DNA of 64,000 bases from Piliocolobus tephrosceles (GCF_002776525.5 NW_022327642.1:811092-875091), one strand, 5' to 3'; counted from the first letter of the stretch, positions 1 through 12,009 are shown. Numbers and translations: made by a program. The notes: generated by a model from the letters alone, not told the origin.

Positions 1-389
1 TACTCAATTAGCAATGCTTCTTAAAAAGCCACAAGAATTAGAATTAAGACATCCCTTTATTTTATATTTAGAAAATCAGAAATATTTGTGAGATCCAGTC
101 TTCCTTTCTTAGTTTTTTTAACCTAATAAACACCATTCATTACATGTGTATTCTACTGACAAATGCTGACAGTTCCACAAATTTCACTGTTATATGAAGC
201 ATTTCATCACTCTTAGCCCTTCTTTATTGTCTTAATTTTTTTCATATTAAATCTACTTTCCAGAAGTTTCCTTGAAAGAAATGGAGGGGAAAAATATCAA
301 GGAATTATATTCTGTGCAACATTATTTTAACAAGTATCAACATTCAAAGTATGACAATAGTTAAAGAATGTTTCTGTCCTCATCAACTT
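1..389. other. Unassigned AT-rich sequence
   Basis: No open frame of note and no repeat family I recognise. Ordinary AT-rich non-coding DNA. Confidence 0.5.
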
Positions 390-690
390 CAGTTCTTTAT
401 TCAGTGTAATTACTCCAGTGATGAGACCATTCTAACAAAATTAACTAAATCACCAAGAGCATCATCACTTGCTTAATTTTTCTTCAGGATATTTATCACT
501 GTCTAGCATACTATATAGTTTATTTGTTATTTTGTTTATCTGTCTTCCCCCAGTAAAGTATAAGCTCCTTGAAAACAAACACTTCTAATTTGTTTGGATT
601 ACCACTAAATTCCAGCAGCTAGAACAGTGTCAGCCACATAGTAGACTCTCAATAAATATTTGTTTGAATAACTGAGTGACACAGTGAATG
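390..690 (+). mobile_element. L2 LINE 3' end
   Basis: The stretch reads in the order typical of an L2 3' terminus. A 'cacttatcac'-like block is followed by a 'ctgtcttcccccag...gtaagctcc' block, then 'agaacagtgtcagccacatagtag' and 'ctcaataaatatttgtttgaat'. It is strongly diverged and non-coding. The 5' limit is approximate. Confidence 0.75.
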
Positions 691-2342
691 AATATGCATG
701 TGATATATATTTAAAATAACACATTAGTTATGAGGTTTTCCAAATTACCGTCAAAATATTTTGGTATAAATAAAAATTTATGTAACTCTCTTTTGCCTGT
801 TAAAGGAGGTAAAGATGATAGCTTGTAAACATAGTCAAAAATGTGAAGATTAAAATTGCTATTTAAAAAAATAAATAACTTAATAAAGAGCATTTTAAAT
901 CATTTTTTACATTTGAGTGACTATATTTATTGCCTATAAGTCATCTCATAAGCCAAATAGGGACTTTTACATAAATTTCTAAGCATATAGTATTCTGCAT
1001 AGCTCTACCCCATGTCTTCTCATTATGGAAGCTATTAAGAAAGCAGTATGAAATCCAAACTGTATTTTATAAATTGATTAGGAAAATAATTATTTAAAAT
1101 GTTCCTTTGTGAATGACAGAGGTGGAGAAAACGTGATTTGCAGAATTTTGGACTAAATGGCTATCCTCTCTTAACTTTCTTTTCTTCAACAATTGAGAAG
1201 TAAGCAGTGAAATTTTGTTTCCATTTCGTGATAGAAAAATAAATCTCAACTGAATCAATGCCCTGTCCCTTCTTAGTAGGATGCTGGTGATAATACATTA
1301 GTATTTTAAAAAATATATTATATTATTTCTACCACTAATGAGGATTTTACAGTGTCTCTAGGTCATCATTACAAACAAACCCAAATAATCAACATGTATT
1401 TATATAATCAAAGAAAGTATATGAGATTCTTAGGGTAAAACTCTGATATAATTTTGTTAACTGGCTGTTGTCTCTTTTCCATAAAAACAGATTTTTGTAA
1501 ATGTGTTTATACTTTTAAAGTTCTGATAGAGTAAATTGTTTTATTGAGTCAATTCTTGTTTGAATGTTTACTAATTCTTTCTGTGAAAAATAAATGGAAG
1601 TTTAGAGCATCTAGCATCTATTTTAGATTTCTGGTGATGTAGAAAATTTTATGATAGAATAGAAATTAACCCCTCCCCCCCAAGGAACTTTTTTTATATA
1701 ATTGAATAAAATCCAAGTTTTAAGTTCAACTATGTAGTGTTGTCTATATTCATTGAGTTGTACCTGCTTATGCAAATGAAAGTTTAGTAGGAGATATTTG
1801 GGTCCAACAGTATCTGCATAATTCATAGCTCTGTCTTCGGTAACAACATGGGGTATTGTACAAAGTAGATGCCAACAAATATATGCTAAATGAATATCTG
1901 TGTGAATTAGTTTCTTTTTAGCAAACCAGAAACCTAGGGCTCTGACTCAGACTGGAGTGAGAGAGAAATAAATAATAGGGATGGAGGTGGAACTCGTTTG
2001 TGGTTTCAGGGAAAGAACAGAAGGGAACCAGAATCTCAAATACAGTTGGAAAACTTTAAATCCATGGGGGCAAATTGAGAGCTAGACTCACACTTCAGTG
2101 AGGGTTCTTTAACAGAAACCAATCCAGATGAGCTAGAACCATGTTCCCCATGTGGGCATCCATGGGCATATTCACAGAGCTATGTGTATTCTCTACAAAA
2201 CTTCTGTTTTGGACTGAGTGATACATTTTTGTTGATAATCTCAAATAATATAACCCTGCTGTGGATTACTTAAATGGTTATATGTTACATATAATAACTC
2301 AAAATTTTATAGTATGTTATATTCTTTACATTATAATATCAT
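691..2342. other. Unassigned AT-rich sequence
   Basis: About 1.6 kb with no repeat I can name and only short chance open frames. It includes a short C-rich run at 1671-1682. Nothing suggests an exon. Confidence 0.45.
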
Positions 2343-2396
2343 TTATATATACATGTACACATATACACACATACACATACATACATATGCCCATAT
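2343..2396. repeat. Degenerate (CATA)n/(CA)n microsatellite
   Basis: Interrupted runs of TATACA, CACATA and CATACA units. Confidence 0.85.
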
Positions 2397-2708
2397 AGTA
2401 AACTGCCAGATTTTACTTCCAAATTTAGCATTTGCATGTATAAATATTTTGATGCATATATATTTCGTTGCCATGTTGGTCTACTTTAATTGTCTAAGAC
2501 TATAGAGAAAAGAAGTAGACAACACATACATAATTCACTTTCACTAAATACAGGCCAACTGACTTTAATCCACAAAGAAGCTAGTACATTGCCAAGTATG
2601 GAAAAAAAAATGGTGAGAAAATGATGTTCATATAGAGCTTTTGGTAGGATAGGTTTACTAAAGTCAAAAGGTCCATAATTTAGCAATTATTGACATTTCA
2701 AGTTGCTA
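2397..2708. other. Unassigned sequence
   Basis: No recognisable repeat or gene. Confidence 0.45.
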
Positions 2709-3105
2709 AAACATTTCTTTTTTATTATATATATGTTTAACATATACATTTTGATACACATAGTGAAATGATTGTTACACTCAAGCAAGTTAACCTATTC
2801 ATCATCTTACATAGTTATCTTCTGTGTGTGTATGTGTGTGTGGCAAAAGTCTCTAAAATCCACTCTCTTAGGACATTTCTAGTATACAGTACAATATTAT
2901 TAGCCATGGTCCTCATACCATGCATTAGATTTTTAGGTTTGTTTATCTTATATGTCTGCAACTTTATTCCCTTTGACCTCCATCTCCCCATTTCAACCCT
3001 GCCATCCTCTCCCTGCTCCTGGTAACTACCCACCTTTCTATTCTGTTTCTATATATTTAAGGATTTTGGTTTGTTTGTTTGTTTTAGATTCTGTATATAA
3101 TCATT
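2709..3105 (-). mobile_element. Old L1 3'-end fragment
   Basis: On the plus strand this reads as the reverse complement of an L1 3' region: 'cattttgatacacatagtg', then 'cctattcatcatcttacatag', 'gtatacagtacaatattatta', 'ccccatttcaaccctgcc' and 'ctgtttctatatattt'. These blocks are familiar from L1MA/L1PB-type 3' UTRs. A short TG run at 2820-2841 is internal. The copy is 5'-truncated and carries no ORF2. Confidence 0.75.
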
Positions 3106-3687
3106 CTTTACATTAACTTATTAGTTTTACTCATAATGTTAACCTAATTTTTATTGATATTACAGTATTGTTTTATTTAAAAACTACCATTTTAGTTATT
3201 TTAGGTTTGTGATAATTTTAAGCAAAATAAGCTTTTAACATAGATTGATGTTTAAGGATAGTTATGAATATAGAAACAACTAAAGTATATCCTGGATTGT
3301 TGAATAATTTTTTAAACCTTTATATGGATCCCCAGACATTCTCAAATTTCTGTTCAATAAATGAAGTCATAAGAAACTCCCTTGATCACCTATTAATGAG
3401 AGAGAGCTGGTTTGGACATTTTATCTCATCATAAACTTATGTTCATGGTCTTTATTGCATAAGTGGATAGAAATGACTATTTCCTCTTAGAATGTTTTAA
3501 GTTTACATTAATTAATGAGGGGGAAATCAGCACATGTTAGTAATTCCTCGAATTAAATACTCTGTTTTTTACTATCTGTTTCCATAAATATAGTATGTAC
3601 TAGCTACTAATGGAAATATAAAATAAATAAGACACAATCAACATTTCAAAAATAATATATTCTTCATTCATAGGGATAAAAATGTTT
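3106..3687. other. Unassigned AT-rich sequence
   Basis: No recognisable gene or repeat. A faint L1 continuation just after 3105 cannot be excluded. Confidence 0.4.
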
Positions 3688-3719
3688 GATGATGATGATG
3701 ATGATGTTGATGATGATGA
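3688..3719. repeat. (GAT)n microsatellite
   Basis: Six GAT units, one GTT interruption, then three more GAT units. Confidence 0.95.
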
Positions 3720-3720
3720 C

Positions 3721-3955
3721 TTCCATCATTTACGGAGAAGTTACCACATGCCAGTACTCATGGTCAGCACTTACATGTGTTAGCTACGTTTAATCCTCAC
3801 AGTACCCTTATGGATCGCTTAATTATTTTCCCTATATTACAGATAAGTAAACCAAGTCTTGGAGAATTGAGTGGATTGAGCCAAATCATACAATTCTTGC
3901 AAAGTGGAATGAGAAGGGATTCAGTTCAATTCATATGCTATATACTTCTCCCATC
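3721..3955 (-). mobile_element. MIR SINE
   Basis: The plus strand shows the reversed MIR pattern: 'taccacatgccagtactcatggtcagcacttacatgtgttagc', 'tttaatcctcacagtaccctta' and 'attacagataagtaaacc', then the A-box-side 'caaagtggaatgagaagggattcag'. Diverged but ordered along most of the MIR consensus. Confidence 0.8.
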
Positions 3956-4236
3956 AAAAGTTATGTTAAAATATTTCAATGTTTAAGATTCATTACTAAG
4001 TAACAAAGAAATAATTGTGATTTTTTGGTTTCTTCATTTTGTTTATCAAAAAATAAGTTTATCTTTGTTCATGATTTCTTATTTGTTCAATAATAGATAT
4101 ATAATTTGTCATTCCCTGGTTAATTTAAATTAAAAATTTGTATGAGTTATAAATAAGATATGTTTCTTCCCTATGAATTCAAATGTTTAAAGTCATACTC
4201 AGTCAAAAACTTGGTTATGGCAAACAGAAGGTTTTT
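3956..4236. other. Unassigned sequence
   Basis: AT-rich spacer between a MIR and an L1. Nothing recognised. Confidence 0.45.
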
Positions 4237-4545
4237 TATTGCAGTTTTTAATTTAATTTTTTATTTTTTATTTTACTTTAAGTTCTGGGATACATGTGCT
4301 GAATGGGGCAGGTTAATTACATAGGTATACATGTGCCATGGTGGTTTGCTGCACCTATCGACCCATCATCTAGGTTTTAAGCCCCGCATACATTAGGTAT
4401 TTGTTCTAATGCTCTCCTTCCCCTTTGCCCCCACCCCTCGACAGGCCCCGGTATGTGATGTTCGCCTCCCTGTGTCCATGTGCTCTCATTGTTCAACTCC
4501 CACTAATGAGTGAGAACATGCAGTGTTTGGTTTTCTGTTCCTGTG

Positions 4546-5007
4546 TTAGTTTGCTGAGGATGATGATTTCCAGCTTCTTTCAAGTCCCTGCAAAGGATAT
4601 GAAATGGCTGCATAGCATTCCATGGTGTATATGTGCCACATTTTCTTTATCCAGTCTGTTATTGATGGGAATTTGGGCTGGTTCCAGGTCTTTGCTGTTG
4701 TAAATAGTGCTGTAATAAACATATGTGTGCATGTGTCTTTACAGCAGAATGACTTATAATCCTTTGGGTATACACCCAGTAATGGGATTGCTGGGTCAAA
4801 TGGTATTTCTAGTTCTAGATCCTTGAGAAATCGCCACACTGTCTTCCACAATGGTTGAACTAATTTATACTCCCACCAGCAGTGTAAAAGTGTCCCTATT
4901 TCTCCGCATTCTCGCAACATCTGTTGTTTCCAGACTTTTGAATGATCGTGAATGATCACGATTCTAACTGGCGTGGGATGGTTTCTCATTGTGGTTTTGA
5001 TTTGCAT
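4546..5007 (-). pseudogene. L1 ORF2p C-terminal remnant
   Basis: The 153-codon minus-strand frame matches the C-terminal part of L1 ORF2p, the L1 endonuclease/reverse transcriptase. It carries the hallmarks 'PFDPAIPLLGVYPKDYKS', 'KTWNQPKFPSITDWIKKMW' and 'HIYTMECYAAI'. The C-terminal cysteine motif (C-X3-C-X7-H-X4-C in the family) is damaged. The segment reads M-LRE-C-GEIGTLL-H-CWWE-Y, so both outer cysteines are lost while the inner Cys and the His remain. After 'YAAI' the frame leaves L1 homology through a frameshift. It has no start codon of its own as a gene and is not expected to make a functional protein. Confidence 0.93.
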
Positions 5008-5073
5008 TTCTCTAATGACCAGTGATGATGAGCTTTTTTTTTCATGTTTGTTGGCCGCATAAATGTCTTCTTT

Positions 5074-5349
5074 TTAGAAGTGTCTGTTCATATCCTTTAC
5101 CCACTTTTTGATGTGGTTGGTTGTTTTTTTCTTGTACATTTGTTTAAGTTTCTTGCAGATTCTGGATATTAGCCCTTTGTCAGATCGATAGATTGTGAAA
5201 ATTTTCTCCCATTCTGTAGGTTGCCTGTACACTCTGATGATGGTTTCTTTTGTTGAGAAGAAGTTCTTTAGTTTAGTTAGATCCCATTTGTCAATTTTGG
5301 CTTTTGTTGCAATTGCTTTTGGTGTTTTATTCATGAAGTATTTGCCCAT
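5074..5349 (-). pseudogene. L1 ORF2p remnant upstream of the C-terminal piece
   Basis: A 91-codon frame from the same L1. Recognisable ORF2p segments are '[20 protein letters not shown]', '[19 protein letters not shown]' and '[13 protein letters not shown]'. It continues the ORF2 fragment at 4546-5007, but the stretch 5008-5073 breaks the frame. The reverse transcriptase catalytic core lies further 5' in ORF2 and is absent from this truncated copy. Confidence 0.92.
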
Positions 5350-5818
5350 GCCTATGTTCTGGATGATATTGCCTAGATTTTCTTCTAGGATTTTTATAGT
5401 TTTAGGTTTTACATTTAAATCTTTAATCCATCTTGAGTTAATTTTTGTATAAGATATAAGGAAGGGGTCCAGTTTCCTTTTTCTGCATGTGGTTAGCCTA
5501 TTTTCCCAGCACCCTTTACTGAACAGGAGATCTTTTCCCCATTGCTTGTATTAGTCAGGTTTGTTGAAGATCAGATGGTTGTAGATGTGTGGTGTTATTT
5601 CTGAGGCCTCTGTTCTGTCCCATTGGTCTATATATCTGTTTTGGTACCAGTATCATGCTGTTTTGGTTACTATAGCCTTGTAGTATAGTTTGAAGTCAGG
5701 TAGCGTGATGCCTCACACTTTGTTCTTTTTGCTTAGGATTGTCTTGGCTATCTGGGCTCTTTTTTGGTTCCATATGAAATTTAAAGTAGTTTTTTCTTTT
5801 TAGTTCTGTGAAGAAAGT

Positions 5819-6504
5819 TGATTTTAGAAGCATTCTTTAAGTGTTTATTATCTTCTAAGAATAAAAACCTAACTTTTCTGCAAATCTAGACCTATTAATA
5901 GTTTTGAGATTTGTTATTTGAATGTTATGAATAATTTTGGCCTGATATTTACTTTTTCTCTAGGCCATGTTATGTAAAAACATGTTTTTCACACCCAAGC
6001 CTGTGTTAATGATTTCAAACGTGTTTCCTTACTGGAGTGATTCTTTTGCTGATCCAGAACTGCTCCCCCAAAACTGTCATAAGCCACCTCTTATGGCTGC
6101 CATGTTTGTGTTATAAGCAGTTAGTTCTCAGGCACAGAGCTGATTATTTTCATCTAACATTAATATATTTAAGATGGTGAAAGTGACAAATACCAACATC
6201 ATAGAATTTAGGAATGCCATTATTCCTAAACTATCCACCAATCACTATGTGCACACTATAGAGTCTAACATTGAGAATATATATTTGAAACTACATTTAT
6301 CAGATAAAATAGCATGTGCTTATTATTAAATTATGTTGTTTCCCCTCTTTTTCTCCAAACATTGTAATGAGGATGTTTGACCCAATGTGAAAAATAAAAG
6401 TTAATAAAATTTGATAGCCTCAATGTCACTTCTTATGTTTTCTAAACTGTCCAAAATATTTAGACCTTTTGAATGAATGACCTTGAGTTTATTTTTTATA
6501 TAAT
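5819..6504. other. Unassigned sequence
   Basis: No gene or repeat recognised. Confidence 0.45.
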
Positions 6505-6680
6505 GGCGCTTATTAACTGTGTGACCTTGGGAAAATATTTAATTTCTTTGAATCTTAGTCTACATGTATTTTTAAAAATAGGAATAATTGTAGATAACTG
6601 TCAGGCTTGTTGGGAGAAGTAAATCATACCAATATATATATTGCCTAGCACAGTATCAAACTTGTCAAGAGCACCATTAA
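6505..6680 (+). mobile_element. MIR SINE fragment
   Basis: Contains the MIR core 'ttaactgtgtgaccttgg', followed by a diverged 'tttctttgaatcttagtct' and 'gcctagcacagtatcaaac'. Confidence 0.75.
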
Positions 6681-7403
6681 TGTTAGTTCCTTCTATCGAA
6701 TAATCCATGGAAAATCATTCTAAACTCTTTACTTTTATCTCTAAAACTTAGATACTTTTGAAAGATAACTTTTTGGTAAGTATCACCTGAAAATGTGTTC
6801 ACTTCTCATTGTTCCTTAGCAGGTAAAATTTGTGTGAACTGTTTTAAAGTTTTATGTGACGTCTACAAAGTTGTAGGTGCTTTCTTCCCTCTTTATTGTA
6901 TACCCATGTATCCTTGATAAACTATGATTTATTTAAGCACCATCCATCCTGTGCTATCTAATTATGGAAATACGTGAAGATTTAAAATTTAGAAATTTCT
7001 GGCTGATCACTTTGTCTTGGTGTTTAGGTTACAAATTGGTTCATGTAATGATTTTCTTAATTTCTCCCAGAACCATCTGCAGATAATACCATCAAGCACC
7101 ATGGCGAATAAAACCTATGACTTTTTTTTTAGATTCTAAAACATATTCTGAGAAAAATATTTGTAATTCTATTGTGTGTAGTAATCGAATGACAAAATTC
7201 TCTAACGACCATAGGCTTAAAAATGATGAAATTTTTGGAAGTAATTTTTAAACTATTTCACAAAATGTATAAGTGAGAGAAAAATGTGATAAATTATATC
7301 AGGCAGATAACTTACTGTCTTTTTCAGGGCATAAATTATAGTTTTAAGTAAGTATGTACCATAATGAATTTATGTTAAAAATAATCAGAGATGGGAGGGG
7401 CTT
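6681..7403. other. Unassigned sequence
   Basis: AT-rich, no feature recognised. Confidence 0.45.
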
Positions 7404-7407
7404 GTAG
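7404..7407. repeat. Left target-site duplication (GTAG) of solo LTR
   Basis: GTAG immediately precedes the LTR's terminal TG and matches GTAG at 8160-8163. Confidence 0.65.
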
Positions 7408-8159
7408 TGTAATCATCCGATGGGTTCTTCCTGCCTGCTGCATAGACAAAATCAATTCACTGAGACTGCATCATTGAAGTAAGAGTTTAATTGATACAAG
7501 GCTGGCCACATAGCAGATGGAGTTATTACTCCAATCAGTCTTCCTGAAGGCTCCGAAGTTCGGGTTTTTCAAGGATAGTTTGGTGGGTAGAAAACTAGGA
7601 AATGGGTATTGCAGATTGGCTGGGGATGCAATCATAGGGGTGTGGACCTGATGCAATCATAGGTCCATTTGCACTAAGTCTACCTCTTGTTGGGGGGGCC
7701 ATAAGACTAGTTGAGCCTAGAGTCCTGATGGGGTCAGCATGAAAAATATCTCAAAAGACCTCTTTTAGGTTCTATAATAGTTATGTTATCTGTAGGAGCA
7801 ATTGGGGTAGTCACGAATCTTGTGACCTCTGGCCACATTACTGAGTAAAAAAGGATTATAGAAACTAGGCCTACATTTTAGCAGACCTTCAGGACCCTCC
7901 CATAATCCTCATCTTGTGGCCTTTTATTAGTTTTACAAAGCAGTTTCAGCTCCAGAACAAGGAGGAAATCAGTTTTAGGGACGGACTATTACTGTTCTTT
8001 CTTCAGAGCTAAACATTAAACAAAATTTCTCCCATAATTAGCTAGCCCTACACTCAGGAATAAGCAAGGGACAGTAGTCAGCCTGTGAGACTAGAAGCAA
8101 GGTGGAATCAGTCATGTTGGATTTCTCTCAGTGTCATAATGTTTGCAAAGGCTGTTTCA
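7408..8159 (-). mobile_element. Solo ERV long terminal repeat, 752 bp
   Basis: On the plus strand the element begins TGTAATC and ends GTTTCA, so it has the retroviral TG...CA termini. It is flanked by an exact 4-bp duplication (GTAG), the size usual for class I (gammaretrovirus-like) human ERVs. Orientation is minus: read that way, an ATTAAA polyadenylation-type signal (plus-strand 7486-7491) lies about 80 bp before the 3' terminus. A repeated block (GATGCAATCATAGG) at 7624-7637 and 7649-7662 is internal. No gag, pol or env sequence is attached, consistent with recombination to a solo LTR. The subfamily could not be named from memory. Confidence 0.75.
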
Positions 8160-8163
8160 GTAG
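8160..8163. repeat. Right target-site duplication (GTAG) of solo LTR
   Basis: Exact match to 7404-7407, directly after the terminal CA. Confidence 0.65.
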
Positions 8164-8815
8164 TGGCTATTAGACCTTCCTGCAGTCAAGTAATCACTTA
8201 AACCACCTAAATCAAATGACTGTTCATGTACATTGGATGAATGAGAAAAAAGTAAGTTTCTTTTAATTTTTTGGGAAGAAAATATACCTTTCTGGCTATT
8301 TGGTTGTCAGAAACATGCTACTCTATACCACTCTATAACTCTATACCGTGCAAATTAAGGATACCAAGTTTAGGTTCCCTGTCATTGAAACTTTCCCGTG
8401 ATAACTCCCCAAACATTTATATGCTGGATGTTTAGCCATGAAGAAGTTTATTCTGGGAAATTCCCAGTTTTGTATATCATTGGAGATAACATTGTTTCTT
8501 CTGTAACATGACTGTTTTGTGTCTTTTCAAAATCGTCAATGTATGGTAAACTCTAAAAGAGTACTTCCTGTTCTTTAGTTACAATTTTACATTGTATGTA
8601 GTACACATTTGGGGCAGCTTTCAGTAGCTATTATTTGATTTCAAACAGTATAACTCAGTATAAACAAATGTTAGCTAGATAGATGGTTCTGGTTTTATTA
8701 CTTCCTATTTCATTTTCAAGGTAGGAAAATTAACATTGGCTTGGAGTATTGAAGAAGTAATTTTTCCAATGACATGGAAATTGCAGATTTTCTTCTCTTA
8801 CTACAGTTACTCGAA
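8164..8815. other. Unassigned sequence
   Basis: Holds a small degenerate CTCTATA-type tandem at 8321-8347. Nothing else recognised. Confidence 0.45.
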
Positions 8816-9300
8816 TTTTATACAAAATTGAGGCCTAGCCTGGGAGGGTTCTTAACTTCAAGGGTGAACTGGTGATCAGAGAAGCAATTGTTATTGAACT
8901 GGTACTACTCCTTGTGGAGCAGGACTAACCCATAGGCAGTGTGCGAGGGCTGTTGGCACGTGTATTCATACTCACTTCTAATTAAATGCTAATTAAGAGG
9001 CAGGTTATTCTGAACTTTCTGGAAAATGGTGGGGAGTTTCCAGAATCATATAAGGTAACTTCTAGGCTGTTGCCATGGCGCATTGCCATGCATTAGTAAA
9101 CTGTCATGATGCTGGTGGGAGAGTCATTATGCTAATGAGCTGTGAGGACAGCTGGAGGTTGCTTTCCTCACAGTCTCCTGGGGTTGCTGGCCTCTTCACT
9201 GCATGCTGTTTTGACCAGATCCTGTTTTCCTCAGGGTGGGGGTGACCAGAAAAAATCTCCTACAGGCCGCCTACCTCACCCTCATGCAAGTAAACTGTCT
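8816..9300. mobile_element. Possible ancient LTR-derived segment
   Basis: A GC-richer block with a character unlike its neighbours: 'gctaattaagaggcaggttattc', 'gttgccatggcgcattgcc', 'gtaaactgtcatgatgctgg' and 'cattatgctaatgagctgtg'. The style recalls the U3-R part of old ERV LTRs, but I cannot name the family or define ends or a target duplication. An open frame at 9142-9357 (plus) is probably chance. Confidence 0.35.
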
Positions 9301-9996
9301 ATTTTACTTGGGACTACATTTTATGTTTTCTTAGACATCCAACAGAGCAAATCCTAGCAGTTCAGCCATATTTTGTGTAAATAGATTACACAAATTTAAT
9401 AGCTGAACTTTCAAATAAAGTCAGATTAATAGGTACAAGTCCAGGGCCTGATATGGCCACTTGCTGGCAATTGTTTGTTTAATTTGATTCATGGAGAAAG
9501 CCAAGTCAGTCAATATCAAACCCATATTTACCCTTTGACCTAAACGTGTATCCTGTGTTGGTTGAATTAATTTTAAGATCAGTTGGTTTGCCTCTTAATT
9601 GTTGAGGACAATATGTGAGACTCTGTAGAACTTCATAGAATCGATTTGCATGTCTCAGCTTAGAGTTTCCTGATTTACATCCTCAGGGTCAAAAGGCATA
9701 TTTTATGTTAAATGTCCATGCCACACTCCTAACTTAGCGTTGACCAACTCCAAATGATCTACTCTTGTAGGTTAGTTGTAATTGCTATATTTTAGCATTA
9801 ATATTAAGACTTTATTCTTTGGTTTCTTTTTTACTAGGAGATTAGTCAGCTTACTCGAATTTGAATTTTTCACTGGGTTTATATTTTAATTGGATACATT
9901 AATTATTATTTGTGCGTTTCTGCTAACATCAGAAAGCAGAGGGACTTACAGCCATTTCAGTTAGAGAGGATAACATTTCAGTACTCCTGGGTTTAA
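9301..9996. other. Unassigned sequence
   Basis: No gene or repeat recognised. Confidence 0.45.
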
Positions 9997-10021
9997 TGTG
10001 TGTGTGTGTGTGTGTGTGTGC
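9997..10021. repeat. (TG)n microsatellite
   Basis: About 12 uninterrupted TG units, then CACACG. Confidence 0.97.
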
Positions 10022-11286
10022 ACACGTGAGTCCTAATGTTATAAACTAAATGATTTCTGTATGTTTAACAAATGTGAGCCATTGGTCCTAGGGAAAGACA
10101 ATGGTAAAAGCAAGAACTCTCCAAGTTCATGCCTTACGTACCACAGACATTATGACCATATATTTCCACAGACCAGACACCCGTGAATTTTTGTTGTTAT
10201 TTTATTGAGTGACATGAAGCTTGCTAAATGACTTTACTGTCTTATTTTATCAGTATTTAGGCTGATAAAATGTCCCCCTAGGCTTTGGGAAGTCAAGCTA
10301 TCTATTTTTAATTATTTTCAATTTGCTTTAAGTTAATCTTCCCAAGTTGTTCCTGCATTGCTTATCTGATTTTTTTTCTTAGTTTATCTACACGATCCTA
10401 GGAAAGAAGGCCCTTTATCTGTGAACACACGCCTACCCTGTAGAATAAATAGTAAAGTATTACCTTGACCCTGCAGGAGGATGAAAGAGACTATGGACAG
10501 TCAATATGATTGTCCATTTAAACAACTAATATTAGCACAAATCAAGTTCACTTTGGTATCTTCCATTAAACTCATTCATCAAAATAGAAAATGTCATTTC
10601 AATAAGAAGCAAAATATACTGAAGAATATTTCTACAGTCCCTGGTAGGTATGATTACAAATATCAACAAATTCTCCACTTATCTGGTCAGTAGTTGATGC
10701 TACTTTCACTTACTCCACTGATATAGTTAAGGTCTTTTGGCCACAGCTACAAAGTGCAGATTAAAATGTTAGAAATCATAAAGATTGTATTTCTTTATTC
10801 TGCATGTTTGATGAGCCTCCCAAAGTTATTGACTTTAAAGTTCTGAATTGTAGTGTTATAAGTCAATTCTACATTTTGCTAAGTTTAATAATATTCTTCA
10901 ATTTCTTTAAAATGTATTGATTAACAGCTGAATCATAATTTTTGTGCCTCTGTTTACTTGATGATCAAGGCCAAAGTCCAGTAAAAAGTGACAGGAAGTG
11001 TATATTCAGGTTGTGGATTTAGCATTTCTGTTAGATGAATTTAACTTAATAATGGCCTAGGAATTTGTGTTTTAAGGATTTAACATAGGCATAAAATGCT
11101 CTCTAGCTATTGATTACTTATTTTGTTTTTTTAACTTAGTATAAATAAATTTGAATAAACTAAGGTGGTGTATACAAATATTGAAATAGAAATAGAAAAG
11201 GCATATAGATTAGGTCATTTTAAATGCTTATAATTTGGGGAAACATCAATAAGGATAAAATAAGCACGGATTTCATAATTTTAAAT
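10022..11286. other. Unassigned sequence
   Basis: Contains a perfect 10-bp inverted repeat with an 8-base loop (ATTTTATCAG at 10244-10253, CTGATAAAAT at 10262-10271). No gene or named repeat otherwise. Confidence 0.45.
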
Positions 11287-11597
11287 TTTACTTTTTGTTG
11301 AGACAGGGTCTTTCTCTGTTATCCAGGGTGAGGTGCAGTGGTGCAATCACGGCTCACTTCGGCCTTGACCTCCCAGGCTCAAGTGATCCTCTCACCTCAG
11401 CCTCCTGAGAAGCTGAGACCGCAGGTGTGTGCCACCACACCCAGGCAATTTTTTTTTTTTTTTTTAATCTTTTTATTTTGTAGAGACAAGGTCTAACTAA
11501 CTACGTTGCCCTGGCTAATCATGAACTCCTGGGCTAAAGCTGTCTTCTGGCCTCCCAAAGTGCTGGGATTATAGGCGTGAACCATCATACCTGGCCC
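11287..11597 (-). mobile_element. Alu SINE, AluJ-like
   Basis: Antisense dimeric Alu from 'gttgagacagggtc' through the mid T-run (about 11450-11465) to 'tacctggccc'. The left-arm segment 'ggccttgacctcccaggctcaag' is of the old AluJ type, and divergence is high. Flanks ATTTCATAATT (11270-11280) and ATTTCAGTATT (11599-11609) match at 9 of 11 positions and look like a decayed target-site duplication. Confidence 0.96.
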
Positions 11598-11609
11598 AAT
11601 TTCAGTATT

Positions 11610-12009
11610 AGATATAGTTGTATTCTTACTAAACCAAGTTTAAAAATCCTTTGTATACAAAGGAGAAATTTGTGGACAGGAAAAAAAGGCATCAGGTACA
11701 GAATATCTTAATAGCCTTTTCAAAGAATCTTGGCAATTGATATGCCTAAAATCCTCACTTTATTTAAGCAAAGAAAAAACTCCATTATTAGCTAAGTATT
11801 TATTGTTGTTCACAGTGACTATCACAGTAGTCTATCTATCTACCATACATATAAGCAAACAGACAAATAAAACATTTTATGACTCTTTATTATACAGGAT
11901 AGAATGAAAATTTATTGGGTATATCCAGTTCTCTTTTGCCCATTTTTATTTTCTAGCATTATCTCCTGTAATTCTTATGGTCCACCCAAAACCGGATGCA
12001 GAGAGCTCT
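11610..12009. other. Unassigned sequence
   Basis: No feature recognised. The following L2 may begin somewhat earlier than annotated. Confidence 0.4.

Larger units (their letters stand above)
4237..5818 (-). mobile_element. 5'-truncated primate L1 (3' UTR plus C-terminal ORF2)
   Basis: About 1.58 kb of L1 in antisense. The T-rich left edge (the L1 A-tail) leads into 'ttaagttctgggatacatgtgc', then the antisense 3' UTR and the ORF2 C-terminal region. The right edge stops abruptly inside ORF2 after 'agttctgtgaagaaagt', so the element is 5'-truncated, as most L1 insertions are. No clear target-site duplication was found. The low divergence from L1PA-like sequence compared with the fragments at 2.7 and 23.4 kb suggests a primate-age insertion. 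Confidence 0.95.

Noticed and set aside
4425..5452. Plus-strand open frames across the 4.2-5.8 kb L1
   Set aside because: They are antisense shadows of L1 ORF2 and 3' UTR.
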